This document shows, piece by piece, positions 6,798-14,119 of a stretch of 22,878 nt of DNA. The position numbers and the translations under genes are program-made. The notes beneath the pieces were generated by a model. The model was not told the origin of the DNA, searched no databases, and worked only from the letters and a program-made list of their open reading frames with translations. The stretch spans positions 18,903-41,780 of the forward strand of contig DGDN01000001.1 of NCBI GenBank assembly GCA_002385465.1. The letters are read 5' to 3'. How positions within the stretch are numbered: position 1 is the stretch's first letter; the number at the start of each line of letters is the position of its first letter. The DNA is from Candidatus Fermentithermobacillaceae bacterium UBA3951. Its GTDB lineage: Bacteria; Bacillota; Sulfobacillia; Fermentithermobacillales; Fermentithermobacillaceae.

Positions 6798-7733
6798 CTA
6801 AACGCCCAACCTGGTCACGAGGTAATGATCCGCCAGCCTTGCCAGCAGCCGGCCTGAGCCTGCCAGTTGCTTACATCTCTGAAATCCCATAATGGCCTCT
6901 TCCCGCGCTTTTTCTAAAGAAATCCTCTTTAGCAGAGTGTCTTTGTCTTCTTCAACGCCGCCTTGAGCCGCGTCTTCGATGTCATCTAAAATCTGGAATG
7001 CGAAACCAAAATGCATGCCCGCTTCAGCGGCCCGCTCGACGGTCGCGGCCGGAGCTCCGGCCAAGATAGCCCCCAGCTTAGCTGCCGTCTCAAACAGCCT
7101 GCCCGTCTTCAACCTGTACATGAGACGTACCCGGTCGGCCAAGTTCTCCGGGTCTGCCAGGTCGCCCGGGCTGTCCGAGTCGGACGGACCGGCTGCGCCT
7201 GCTCGGCCGTTTGCGGAAGGCCCGCCAGGACACGCTCCGCGCCGGATCGCCTCCGGCTGGAGGTCAAGGACCTGTCCACCCACCATACCGGCCGCTCCCG
7301 CCCCGTAGGCCAGAGCCTTTATTCCCTCGACAACCCGGTACGGCGGAAGATCGGAAGAAGCCGCAGTCTCGAACGCCAGAGTCAATAAGGCGTCTCCGGC
7401 CAATACTCCCATCGCCTCTCCGAACTTCTTGTGGCAAGCAGGGCGTCCCCGGCGCATCTCTGCATCGTCCATACACGGTAGGTCGTCGTGCACAAGGGAG
7501 TATGCCTGTATCATCTCAATGGCCAGCGCGAAGTGCATGGCGTCTCCGTCGCCGCCCAGGTCTTTGTACGTGGACAGGACGATGGCGCCACGAAGCCGCT
7601 TTCCGCCTTCCGCCGAGTAGACCATGGCTTCGCGGATTAACGGAACGTCGCAAGGGTAGCCGAGTAGGGCTCCCTCCATGGCCTCATCTATCGCCTTCCT
7701 CAGGCATTCGAGCTCTCTTATGAAATCCTCCAA
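6798..7733 (-). CDS. ispA: polyprenyl synthetase (farnesyl/geranylgeranyl diphosphate synthase type)
   Basis: This trans-prenyltransferase condenses isopentenyl diphosphate with allylic diphosphates. It has the first aspartate-rich motif DDLPCMDD (about residues 83-90) followed by RRGRPACH, the GGQVLDL segment, and the second motif DDIED (about 250-254) after FGFAFQIL. The two-residue insert in the first motif and the xseA-xseB-ispA context fit farnesyl diphosphate synthase, but product chain length cannot be fixed from sequence alone. I chose TTG 7733 because GGAGG lies 8 nt upstream and the protein then begins at the usual family position; a 25-residue longer form from TTG 7808, adjoining the xseB stop, is possible. 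A low-complexity Gly/Ala/Pro/Ser insertion (about 163-197) follows the GGQVLDL region. The product links to dxs on the other side of the OLE locus. Confidence 0.93.
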   Translation of the reverse strand: MEDFIRELECLRKAIDEAMEGALLGYPCDVPLIREAMVYSAEGGKRLRGAIVLSTYKDLGGDGDAMHFALAIEMIQAYSLVHDDLPCMDDAEMRRGRPACHKKFGEAMGVLAGDALLTLAFETAASSDLPPYRVVEGIKALAYGAGAAGMVGGQVLDLQPEAIRRGACPGGPSANGRAGAAGPSDSDSPGDLADPENLADRVRLMYRLKTGRLFETAAKLGAILAGAPAATVERAAEAGMHFGFAFQILDDIEDAAQGGVEEDKDTLLKRISLEKAREEAIMGFQRCKQLAGSGRLLARLADHYLVTRLGV

Positions 7734-7808
7734 CGGACAGACCTCCAATGCTTGCATCATCCGGCAGGCGGCCCAGGTAATAGAGCCGTCAAACAAGGTG
7801 AGCGCCAA

Positions 7809-8045
7809 CTAACCTTCGAGGCTTCGTTCCTTTGGCGCACCGGACTCCTTGGGACCCGCGAGGATCTCTTCCACCTTTCGTTCGGCCCTATCGAGGATGC
7901 TCTCCAAACGCCTGGCCAACCCTATTCCTTCCTCGAATTTAGCGAGTGATTCTTCAAGTGAAAGCTCCCCGCTTTCCAAGAGCTTGACTATCTCCTCCAG
8001 CTCTTTGAGAGCCTTGGCGAAATCCATCTCCTCAGGCACGCTCAT
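7809..8045 (-). CDS. xseB: exodeoxyribonuclease VII small subunit
   Basis: XseB is the small subunit of exonuclease VII, which degrades single-stranded DNA from both ends; several XseB copies bind each XseA. The 78-residue protein is helical and contains the family pattern FAKALKELEEIVKLLESGE, LSLEESLAKFEEGI and LARRLESILDRAERKVEEI. ATG 8045 is preferred to 8051 because the GGGGG Shine-Dalgarno-like run lies 6 nt upstream of it but touches the other. It follows xseA after three 21-bp repeats. Confidence 0.95.
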   Translation of the reverse strand: MSVPEEMDFAKALKELEEIVKLLESGELSLEESLAKFEEGIGLARRLESILDRAERKVEEILAGPKESGAPKERSLEG

Positions 8046-8056
8046 TGTCATCCCCC

Positions 8057-8119
8057 TTGTCTTTGCCCTGCATCAAGAACTGCTCTCCCTGCATCAGGGG
8101 CTGTTCATCCCGTATCAGG
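8057..8119 (-). repeat. three 21-bp tandem repeats between xseA and xseB
   Basis: Minus-strand units CCTGATACGGGATGAACAG (8099-8119, last two bases CC), CCTGATGCAGGGAGAGCAG (8078-8098, ending TT) and CTTGATGCAGGGCAAAGAC (8057-8077, ending AA) fill the gap between the two exonuclease VII genes. The first contains the xseA stop codon TGA. Each unit has an imperfect CCCTG/CAGGG inverted repeat. The array ends 11 bp before the xseB start, so it could influence xseB translation; that is inference. Confidence 0.8.
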
Positions 8120-9353
8120 ACCTGCCCGCTTTCTCATCCTCCGCTTCGCCGGTCTTAGACTCCTCAACCCGGCAGACCAGCGAACCTTTCATCAGAGAGA
8201 CCTGGACGGCAGTGCCCCGCGGCGCCTGTTCCGCGCTCCTCACGATCACCCCGTCGGGCACCCTGCGAACCAGGCTATACCCACGGGAGAGCACTCTGAG
8301 CGGGCTCAGGGCATCCAGCTTGGCATATACATTGGCCAGAGCGCTTGACTTCTTCTCCATTATGGCGGCCATGGCGGTCTCAAGCTCACGGGTAGATCGT
8401 ACGAGAGATTCCCTCCATAACGTAAGGAACCAGTCGGGCCTTTCCAGGGCGGGCCTCCCCCGCAGGAGGCTCAGTGTCTGACGGTACCCGCCTATCATCT
8501 TGTAAATCTCGTTCCTCATGTCTTCCCCGTAGCCCCTTACCAGCGACAGTAGGTCCTGAGCGGCCGGCACCACCAGTTCTGCCGCTTGCGATGGAGTAGC
8601 GGCCCTTGCATCCGCAACAAGGTCGGCCACCGTCACGTCTCTCTCATGGCCCACGGCAGAAACCACAGGCACCTTGGAGGCATAGATGGCGCGGGCCAGA
8701 GCTTCATCGTTGAAAACGAAGAGGTCCTCCTGGGAACCGCCGCCCCGCCCGATTATGATGACGTCTAGCTCCGGGACTTGGTTCAATATGTTGATGCCTC
8801 TTATGATGCTTTGGGCGGCGCCTTCTCCCTGGACCTTTGCATCGACCACGACAAAAGATACTCCCCTGAAGCGGCGTCTGCCTACGCTCACGATATCTTT
8901 AATGGCCGCTCCGCGGACCGACGTTACAAGACCTATCTTCCGCGGGAAAAAGGGCAAAGGCCGCTTCCTTTCTTGACGGAAAAGCCCTTCCTTCTCAAGC
9001 TTCTCCTTGAGTTTTTCAAGGGCGGCATACAGCGCTCCGAGGCCCGAAGGCTCCATGTAGTTCACGTATACCTGGTAGACCCCGTCACGCTCAAACACCG
9101 ATACACTACCTGCAGCTATGACCTCGGCGCCTTCCGACGGAACGAAGGAAAGCCTGAGTGCGTCACTTCGCCACATAACGGCCTTAACGCTGGCCTTTTC
9201 ATCCTTCAGGGTAAAGTAAAGATGGCCCTGGTAGTTGCGGAGATTGCCAATCTCGCCCCTCACCAGCACTTGCCGGAGGAAATCGTCTGACCGGAAAAGG
9301 TCTCGCACGTAGGCGTTCAGCTCGGATACGGTTATCGCCTTGTTGGGATCCAT
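8115..9353 (-). CDS. xseA: exodeoxyribonuclease VII large subunit
   Basis: XseA is the catalytic subunit of exonuclease VII. The 412-residue protein begins MDPNKAITVSELNAYVRDLF, enters an N-terminal OB-fold (VRGEIGNLRNYQGHLYFTLKD), and contains the conserved catalytic core with GLVTSVRGAAIKDI, IIIGRGGGSQEDL and FNDEALARAI, then SAVGHERDVTVADLVADARAATPS. I chose ATG 9353: it has AGAGGTGAT about 9-10 nt upstream and matches the usual N-terminus. The reading frame stays open to 9452, but those residues run through a perfect hairpin and resemble nothing in the family. xseB follows. Confidence 0.95.
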   Translation of the reverse strand: MDPNKAITVSELNAYVRDLFRSDDFLRQVLVRGEIGNLRNYQGHLYFTLKDEKASVKAVMWRSDALRLSFVPSEGAEVIAAGSVSVFERDGVYQVYVNYMEPSGLGALYAALEKLKEKLEKEGLFRQERKRPLPFFPRKIGLVTSVRGAAIKDIVSVGRRRFRGVSFVVVDAKVQGEGAAQSIIRGINILNQVPELDVIIIGRGGGSQEDLFVFNDEALARAIYASKVPVVSAVGHERDVTVADLVADARAATPSQAAELVVPAAQDLLSLVRGYGEDMRNEIYKMIGGYRQTLSLLRGRPALERPDWFLTLWRESLVRSTRELETAMAAIMEKKSSALANVYAKLDALSPLRVLSRGYSLVRRVPDGVIVRSAEQAPRGTAVQVSLMKGSLVCRVEESKTGEAEDEKAGRS

Positions 9354-9379
9354 GAGCGGCGAATCACCTCTTTGATGAA

Positions 9380-9416
9380 GGATACCGGCCATCTCCTGGC
9401 CGGTATCCGATTTTTT
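9380..9416 (+). terminator. perfect 12-bp hairpin with T-run on the plus strand, antisense to all genes
   Basis: GGATACCGGCCA (9380-9391) and TGGCCGGTATCC (9397-9408) are perfectly complementary around a 5-nt loop, and TTTTTT follows on the plus strand (9411-9416). This is the form of an intrinsic terminator for plus-strand transcription, although no plus-strand gene exists here. On the minus strand the hairpin is preceded by the A-run and has no U-tract, and it lies about 10 bp before the xseA ribosome binding site. It may end antisense transcripts or separate nfnB from xseA. Confidence 0.6.
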
Positions 9417-9491
9417 CCGCCTATGGCTAACTTCGAGCCCTACGGGCCCCATACCTCCTAAGGCCGCGAGGGGGAGATAAGGCGCTAATGA

Positions 9492-10889
9492 TTACCACTT
9501 ATCCTGCGGCCCGGAGAGGAACTCGTGGATGTCCTTGGCTGCCGCCTTTCCTGCACCCATGGCCAGGATGACGGTGGCGCTACCCGTCACGGCGTCTCCG
9601 CCTGCCCAAACCCGTTCCCTCGTGGTCCTGCCGGTCTTCTCATCGGCGATGAGCCCTCCCCACGAGTGGGCGTTAAGACCGGGGGTTGTCTGCGAGATAA
9701 TGGGGTTCGGCGAAGTGCCGAGCGCCATAATGACGATGTCGCAGTCCATGACAAATTCGGAACCGGCTATGGGCACGGGCCGGCGCCTTCCGGACTGGTC
9801 GGGCTCGCCGAGCTCCATCTTCACGCACTTTAGGCCCTTTACCCAACCCTTTTCGTCTCCTATGACTTCAACCGGGTTGGTGAGGAAATGGAACTTGACG
9901 CCCTCTTCCTCGGCGTTCTCAACTTCTTCGGCCCTCGCGGGCATTTCGGCGCGGCTACGCCTGTAGACAATGGAGGCCTCTTCCGCTCCGAGCCTGAGCG
10001 CGCACCTTACGGCGTCCATGGCGACGTTGCCGGCTCCGACCACTACCACCCGTTTCCCTCTCTTCACCGGAGTGTCCCACTCGGGGAACAGGTAGGCCTT
10101 CATCAGGTTTATCCTGGTGAGCCACTCGTTGGCCGAGTAAACACCGTTTAGGTTTTCGCCCGGGATACGCATGAACATGGGGAGCCCCGCGCCGCTCGCT
10201 ACGTACACGGCCTCAAAACCATCATCAAAGAGGTCCTCTATGGTGATGGTGCGTCCGACCACCACATCGGTCTCGATCTTCACGCCCAAGGCCTTTACGT
10301 ATTCAACTTCGCGCCTCACGACTTCCTTGGGGAGCCTGAACTCGGGAATCCCGTAGATGAGGACGCCGCCGGGTTCGTGGAGCGACTCGTAAATGGTCAC
10401 CTCATAGCCCAACTTGGCAAGGTCCCCCGCCGCGGTGAGCCCCGACGGGCCCGCTCCTACAACGGCCACTTTCTTCCCATTAGAGGCCGGCTTCTCGGGT
10501 GTCGCGGCACCGTTCTTGGCTTCCCAGTCGGCGGCAAACCGCTCCAACCGCCCGATGGCGATTGGCTGTCCGGTCCTAAGGAGCACGCACTTGGACTCGC
10601 ACTGGGACTCCTGGGGGCAAACCCTACCGCAGACGGCGGGCAGACTGTTTGTCTCCTTGATAACGTCAATGGCTTCTCTATACTTCTTATCTTTGATGAG
10701 CCCGATAAACCTCGGGATCTGGACCGATACGGGACAACCCACGACACACTGGGGGTTTCTGCACTGGAGGCAGCGTGCGGCTTCGGCCAGCGCCATCTCC
10801 TCGGTGTATCCCATGGCCACCTGGGAGAAGTTTCTTGCCCGCTCTGCGGGATCTTGCATCGGCATCGGCGTTCTCTGTTTCACGGCCAT
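9492..10889 (-). CDS. nfnB: NfnB: NADPH-binding subunit of NADH-dependent ferredoxin:NADP oxidoreductase (glutamate synthase small-subunit-like)
   Basis: The 465-residue protein has a cysteine-rich N-terminus (C40, C43, C48, C52, then C87, C91, C97, C101) for two [4Fe-4S] clusters, an FAD fingerprint GAGPSG (145-150) and a second nucleotide fingerprint GAGNVAMDA, ending in the WAGGDAVTGSATVILAMG segment. This architecture is shared by the small subunit of glutamate synthase (GltD), so databases often name it gltA/gltD. Pairing with the upstream ferredoxin-reductase-like subunit and absence of a GltB large subunit point to NfnB, which bifurcates electrons between NAD, NADPH and ferredoxin in anaerobes. 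ATG 10889 overlaps the nfnA stop (TAATG) and has GGAGGTGG upstream, so the two are coupled. Confidence 0.9.
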   Translation of the reverse strand: MAVKQRTPMPMQDPAERARNFSQVAMGYTEEMALAEAARCLQCRNPQCVVGCPVSVQIPRFIGLIKDKKYREAIDVIKETNSLPAVCGRVCPQESQCESKCVLLRTGQPIAIGRLERFAADWEAKNGAATPEKPASNGKKVAVVGAGPSGLTAAGDLAKLGYEVTIYESLHEPGGVLIYGIPEFRLPKEVVRREVEYVKALGVKIETDVVVGRTITIEDLFDDGFEAVYVASGAGLPMFMRIPGENLNGVYSANEWLTRINLMKAYLFPEWDTPVKRGKRVVVVGAGNVAMDAVRCALRLGAEEASIVYRRSRAEMPARAEEVENAEEEGVKFHFLTNPVEVIGDEKGWVKGLKCVKMELGEPDQSGRRRPVPIAGSEFVMDCDIVIMALGTSPNPIISQTTPGLNAHSWGGLIADEKTGRTTRERVWAGGDAVTGSATVILAMGAGKAAAKDIHEFLSGPQDKW

Positions 10890-11722
10890 TACTTTCCACC
10901 TCCGCACTGGCAGCTCTCTACGGCTACCTTCTCTTCATCCCTGTACATCCCGGCCCTCAGCCAGGCTTCGGCCCAGTCAACCTCATGGCCGTCAAACATC
11001 GGTCCGTCTACGCACACGAACTTGGTCTTACCACCTACGGTTATGCGGCAGGCCCCGCACATGCCCGTGCCGTCGACCATAATCGGGTTCATGGAAACCC
11101 AGGTCTTGAGCCCGTAAGGCCTCGTGGTTTCGCACGTGGCACGCATCATGGGGATTGGCCCTACCGCGACCACCTCGTCGCACTTAAGTCCGCCGTCGAT
11201 AAGTTCCTTGAGCTTGTCCGAAACAAACCCCTTAAAACCACGGCTTCCGTCGTCGGTGCAGATATGAAGTTCATGAGAGCACGCCCTCATCTCGTCCTCC
11301 AAGATGATGAGGTCCTTGGAGCGGGCTCCGATGATGCTAATTACTTTGACTCCACGCCTATAGAGCTCCTTGCACTTGGGGAGAATAGGTGCCACGCCTA
11401 CTCCGCCTCCAACGGCGACCACCGTCCCGCTGTCGGGAAGCTCGGCTGGGACTCCAAGAGGGCCCACCAGGTTGAGGATTCTGTCGCCGACCTCGAGTTT
11501 ACCCAGGAGAATGGTGCTAAGGCCGACTTCCTGGAAAACCAAGGTGACCGTGTCTTTCTCACGATCAAAGTCGGCGATGGTCAAGGGGATCCTCTCGCCG
11601 TTTTCCCTTACGCGGAGGATGACGAATTGGCCCGGCTCGGCCTTGGCCGCGACAAAGGGATTCTTCACAACAATGAGCTTCGTGACTGGGGTAAGGTTCT
11701 TCTTCACCAGTATCTCGTTCAT
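10889..11722 (-). CDS. nfnA: NfnA: NADH/ferredoxin-reductase-like subunit (sulfide/dihydroorotate dehydrogenase-like FAD/NAD-binding protein)
   Basis: This 277-residue protein is built like dihydroorotate dehydrogenase electron-transfer subunit PyrK: a flavin-binding barrel with RIPLTIAD (about 44-51), an NAD-binding domain with AVGGGVGVAPILP (103-115), and a C-terminal [2Fe-2S] motif DGTGMCGACRITV...FVCVDGP giving ligands D217, C222, C225 and C237. An aspartate ligand with three cysteines is characteristic of NfnA. ATG 11722 has GGGAGG 7 nt upstream; an in-frame extension to 11737 is not needed. With NfnB it should reversibly couple NADPH oxidation to reduction of NAD and ferredoxin in the cytoplasm. 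It lies 53 bp after nusB, with no terminator between, so it is probably on the nusB transcript. Confidence 0.92.
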   Translation of the reverse strand: MNEILVKKNLTPVTKLIVVKNPFVAAKAEPGQFVILRVRENGERIPLTIADFDREKDTVTLVFQEVGLSTILLGKLEVGDRILNLVGPLGVPAELPDSGTVVAVGGGVGVAPILPKCKELYRRGVKVISIIGARSKDLIILEDEMRACSHELHICTDDGSRGFKGFVSDKLKELIDGGLKCDEVVAVGPIPMMRATCETTRPYGLKTWVSMNPIMVDGTGMCGACRITVGGKTKFVCVDGPMFDGHEVDWAEAWLRAGMYRDEEKVAVESCQCGGGK

Positions 11723-11775
11723 CCGGCTGCCTCCCACTTTTCTCTTTGCGCCTTAAAGCACCACTTAACATTGTA

Positions 11776-12216
11776 CTAAACTTCACGCAATATGCCCATA
11801 AGTACGCCGTTCACAAACCGGGGACTTGCGTGAGTACTAAACTCTTTGCACAGTTCAAGCGCTTCATTAATGACGACCTCGAGAGGCGCCTCTTTGACAT
11901 ACAAGACTTCGGCCACGGCCATCCTCAAGATAGCGAGGTCGACCTTGGGCATTCTGGAGAGGGCCCAACCTTGAGAAGCGCGGGATATGAGGGCGTCGAT
12001 CTCGCCTACGTGGTTTACGGTTTCATAAAAGAGACGCCTCGCGTATTCGAGGCTCTGAGGCGCGTTCGATGGGACGAGGCTTCCGAAAAAGTCGTGAGCG
12101 ATGTCTTGAAATATGGTCTCAAGGTCACCTTCCTTCATGCTTTCCCAACAAAAAAGCGCAGAAAGCGCAAGGACCCTGGACTCATGCCTCTTGAGCGTTT
12201 TCCTCATCTTGGTCAA
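11776..12216 (-). CDS. nusB: transcription antitermination factor NusB
   Basis: NusB binds boxA RNA together with NusE (S10) and supports rRNA antitermination. The 146-residue all-helical protein shows the C-terminal family pattern PKVDLAILRMAVAEVLY, APLEVVINEALELCKEF and ASPRFVNGVLMGIL. The N-terminus (RKTLKRHESRVLALSALFCWE) matches the first helix. A TTG at 12216 overlaps the stop of the upstream gene (TTGA); the first ATG, at 12207, is the alternative, and neither has a strong ribosome binding site. It follows asp23-amaP-DUF2273, the usual neighbours in Clostridia. Confidence 0.95.
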   Translation of the reverse strand: MTKMRKTLKRHESRVLALSALFCWESMKEGDLETIFQDIAHDFFGSLVPSNAPQSLEYARRLFYETVNHVGEIDALISRASQGWALSRMPKVDLAILRMAVAEVLYVKEAPLEVVINEALELCKEFSTHASPRFVNGVLMGILREV

Positions 12217-12452
12217 TGGAAATCCGGTCTCCCCGGAAGCTTCTCTTCCAGGAACTCCCTAATACCCCTTCCTTCATCGTCTATCCACTTGCCAATATAG
12301 TACCCTAGAAATGTAGCCGTCCCCAGAACCAGAGTCTTCCACAAGCCGAGGGAGATGAGGCACACACCGCACAGAAGCCCGAGGGCTGTGCCAATAGACC
12401 TGCCCGGATGCTCCTTCATGTACTGGAGGACTCTCTCCCATACCTGTGCCAT
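12213..12452 (-). CDS. DUF2273 small membrane protein
   Basis: A 79-residue protein with two adjacent hydrophobic helices (about 19-53) rich in glycine, then a polar tail with the family-like GKWIDDEGRGIREFLEEKL. It begins MAQVWERVLQYMKEHPGRSIG, typical of DUF2273 proteins that lie between amaP and asp23 or nusB. AGGAGG lies 9 nt before the ATG. It is probably part of the membrane assembly that holds Asp23, but no biochemical function is established. Its stop overlaps the nusB start codon. Confidence 0.9.
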   Translation of the reverse strand: MAQVWERVLQYMKEHPGRSIGTALGLLCGVCLISLGLWKTLVLGTATFLGYYIGKWIDDEGRGIREFLEEKLPGRPDFH

Positions 12453-12465
12453 GCGGAAGTACCTC

Positions 12466-12996
12466 CTACCGTCTTGAGTCCAGCGAAATATCAGATACGG
12501 TGACCTTTACCGATTCAACTGCCACGCCCACAATATCGCGGACATAGCTCGCCGTGGTTTTTTGGATCTTGTCGGAGAGGTCGGGCAGGTTGGCATCCAG
12601 AGCGGCCTTCACGTCCAGAGCAACCCATACGCCTGTCTTTCCCTTGGATAAGTACACTCGCGTCTTGACATCCCTGACTCCCGGGATTTTGGAGACTACC
12701 CTCGACACCAAGCTCTTGACCGCCACCAGGGAAATCCGGACTTCTCCCATGTCACTATCGTGAATGACGGCTTGGTCGGGCACCCTCTTGAAGGCGTAGT
12801 AGATAAACCTGAGCCCCGCCAAGAAGATGAGAGACGATACGACCCCAACGGTGGTCCTGCCTGACGACGACATCATTATGTTTCTGGTCCATACCGCCGG
12901 ACGTTCCCACCCAAAAGTCAAGAGTAGGGTAAGGAAAGATATTACCGTTAGAGCCAGTGCATAGAGGCTTAGAACCACCCTGTCAAGTATCCCCAT
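12466..12996 (-). CDS. amaP: alkaline shock response membrane anchor protein AmaP
   Basis: AmaP anchors the Asp23/Gls24 protein to the cytoplasmic membrane. The 176-residue protein has two transmembrane helices (about 7-28 and 48-67), a short linker with YYAFKRVPDQAVIHDSDMGEVRIS split around residues 67-90, and a C-terminal Asp23-like alpha/beta domain (VAVKSLVSRVVSKIPGV, WVALDVKAAL, IVGVAVESVKVTVSDI). It lies 17 bp after asp23 and is followed closely by the DUF2273 gene. The order asp23-amaP-DUF2273 supports a single envelope-stress module. Confidence 0.9.
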   Translation of the reverse strand: MGILDRVVLSLYALALTVISFLTLLLTFGWERPAVWTRNIMMSSSGRTTVGVVSSLIFLAGLRFIYYAFKRVPDQAVIHDSDMGEVRISLVAVKSLVSRVVSKIPGVRDVKTRVYLSKGKTGVWVALDVKAALDANLPDLSDKIQKTTASYVRDIVGVAVESVKVTVSDISLDSRR

Positions 12997-13013
12997 ATAG
13001 CCACCCCACCGGA

Positions 13014-13418
13014 TTATTGGTCTTCCGCGTCGTAGTTCGCCTGCTCTTGGAACGTTACTCCTTGAACGTGGATGTTGACTTGAGTCACCTTGAGATCGGT
13101 CATGCTCTCCACAGACTTCTTGACCGTCTCCTGTACCTTATACGCGACTTCCGGTATGCGGGCTCCGTACCTCACGGAAAGATAGAGGTCCAAAGCCACT
13201 TCGCCGCCATTCGATATGACACGGACTCCCTTGGTGGGGTTCTTCCTTCCAAGGATAGCTCCCCCTAGGTCGCCAACAATACTGCTGGACATCCCGGCGA
13301 CTCCTTGCACCTGGCACGCCGCCGTGCTGGCTATTGCTCCGATCACATCGTCGGATATCTTGACTTCCGATTCGGCCCGAACGCCGGTATCCACCCCGGC
13401 AGGTTGATCTCCAGACAC
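13014..13418 (-). CDS. Asp23/Gls24 family envelope stress response protein
   Basis: A cytoplasmic protein that in staphylococci forms a layer under the membrane and is tied to cell-wall stress. The 134-residue sequence carries the family core VKISDDVIGAIASTAACQV, then QGVAGMSS, the strand GGEVALDLYLSVRYGARIPEV and a helix with VQETVKKSVESMTDLKV ending VTQVNIHVQGVTF. The start is a GTG at 13418 with AGGAGG 5 nt upstream; the neighbouring ATG is out of frame. A sigma-A promoter lies about 80 bp upstream. In Bacillus subtilis accB and accC separate the spoIIIA operon from the homologue yqhY; here they are absent. Confidence 0.93.
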   Translation of the reverse strand: MSGDQPAGVDTGVRAESEVKISDDVIGAIASTAACQVQGVAGMSSSIVGDLGGAILGRKNPTKGVRVISNGGEVALDLYLSVRYGARIPEVAYKVQETVKKSVESMTDLKVTQVNIHVQGVTFQEQANYDAEDQ

Positions 13419-13489
13419 ACATTATCCTCCTAAGCCGGCTCGCTAAACTTCTTGAGCCTCGGCGTTATATCTCACGAGCACCAACCACA

Positions 13490-13526
13490 CGCATTCATTA
13501 TACAAACTGTTCCAGTTAACCTGCAA
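13490..13526 (-). promoter_or_regulatory. sigma-A-type promoter of asp23-amaP-DUF2273-nusB-nfnAB
   Basis: Minus strand TATAAT (13497-13502) is a perfect -10 box; TTGCAG (13521-13526) stands 18 bp upstream as a weak -35. It would give a leader of about 70 nt before the asp23 GTG. It separates the sporulation operon from the housekeeping unit. Confidence 0.65.
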
Positions 13527-13527
13527 T

Positions 13528-13573
13528 GCGAGCCACGAGGCTCACCTAGATGTCTCGCGGCATGTCCCCGCGA
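13528..13573 (-). terminator. two short hairpins after spoIIIAH, weak terminator candidate
   Basis: GCGAGCC/GGCTCAC (13528-13545, 4-nt loop, one G-T pair) and TCGCGG/CCGCGA (13555-13573, 7-nt loop) lie back to back between spoIIIAH and the asp23 promoter. Neither is followed by a U-run on the minus strand, so they are not canonical intrinsic terminators. Confidence 0.3.
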
Positions 13574-13584
13574 TCCGAGCATTT

Positions 13585-14118
13585 TCATTCACAGGAGAAC
13601 ACGGTGATCTTGTCGAGGCCGAGTTTGGTGACTTTCCTCACTGCCTCTCCGATTTGGGCTACGTCCCGTTCGCTCAAAGTCCTTGTCCTCACAGCCACGG
13701 TGCACGCATCGGGCGATAAGAAGACCAGGGAATCCCATCCTTTCGCCTTGAGAAGCCCCTCAATCTTGAGCTCTTTTCCCATCGTATCCACCAAGAAGAG
13801 GTACTGGGCATGGGCGGCGTCCCTAACCTCTTTTGACGCTTTCGGGTCGTTCATCACGGCTTTCACCATGTCGACCTGCTCTTTATGGGTCTTTTCCCTA
13901 TCCAGCCTGAACTCAACGAAAAAGTCGGTGTCTCCGCCTGTCATAGAACTGGCGGGCACGGCCCCTTCGTCCGAAAAGAACAAGGCGAACTGAGACCACT
14001 TGGAGACTACGTAGTAGATGAGGGCTCCCAGGAGCAAAATGTACAAGACGGTTTTCCAGTTTGCTCTCTTAAGGATGCCTGAACCGGCCGTCCCGCTCGA
14101 AAAGCTTGCAAACCTCAC
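13585..14118 (-). CDS. spoIIIAH: stage III sporulation protein AH (SpoIIIAH / SpoIIIAH-like)
   Basis: SpoIIIAH sits in the mother-cell membrane and its extracellular domain binds forespore SpoIIQ to link the two cells across the engulfment septum. The 177-residue protein has one transmembrane helix (about 22-42: WKTVLYILLLGALIYYVVS) and a C-terminal domain with FFVEFRLDREKTHKEQVDM, then KGWDSLVFLSPDACTVAVRT and a VTKLGLDKITVFS strand, a ring-building motif (RBM) fold typical of the family. GTG 14118 has GGAGG 8 nt upstream. It is the last gene of the spoIIIA operon. Confidence 0.92.
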   Translation of the reverse strand: MRFASFSSGTAGSGILKRANWKTVLYILLLGALIYYVVSKWSQFALFFSDEGAVPASSMTGGDTDFFVEFRLDREKTHKEQVDMVKAVMNDPKASKEVRDAAHAQYLFLVDTMGKELKIEGLLKAKGWDSLVFLSPDACTVAVRTRTLSERDVAQIGEAVRKVTKLGLDKITVFSCE

Positions 14119-14119
14119 C

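Noticed and set aside
6430..6801. Plus-strand 123-aa and minus-strand 63-aa ORFs in the ispA-OLE gap
   Set aside because: They are translations of the 17-bp array, with no ribosome binding site, no coding signal and a frame-shifting repeat period.
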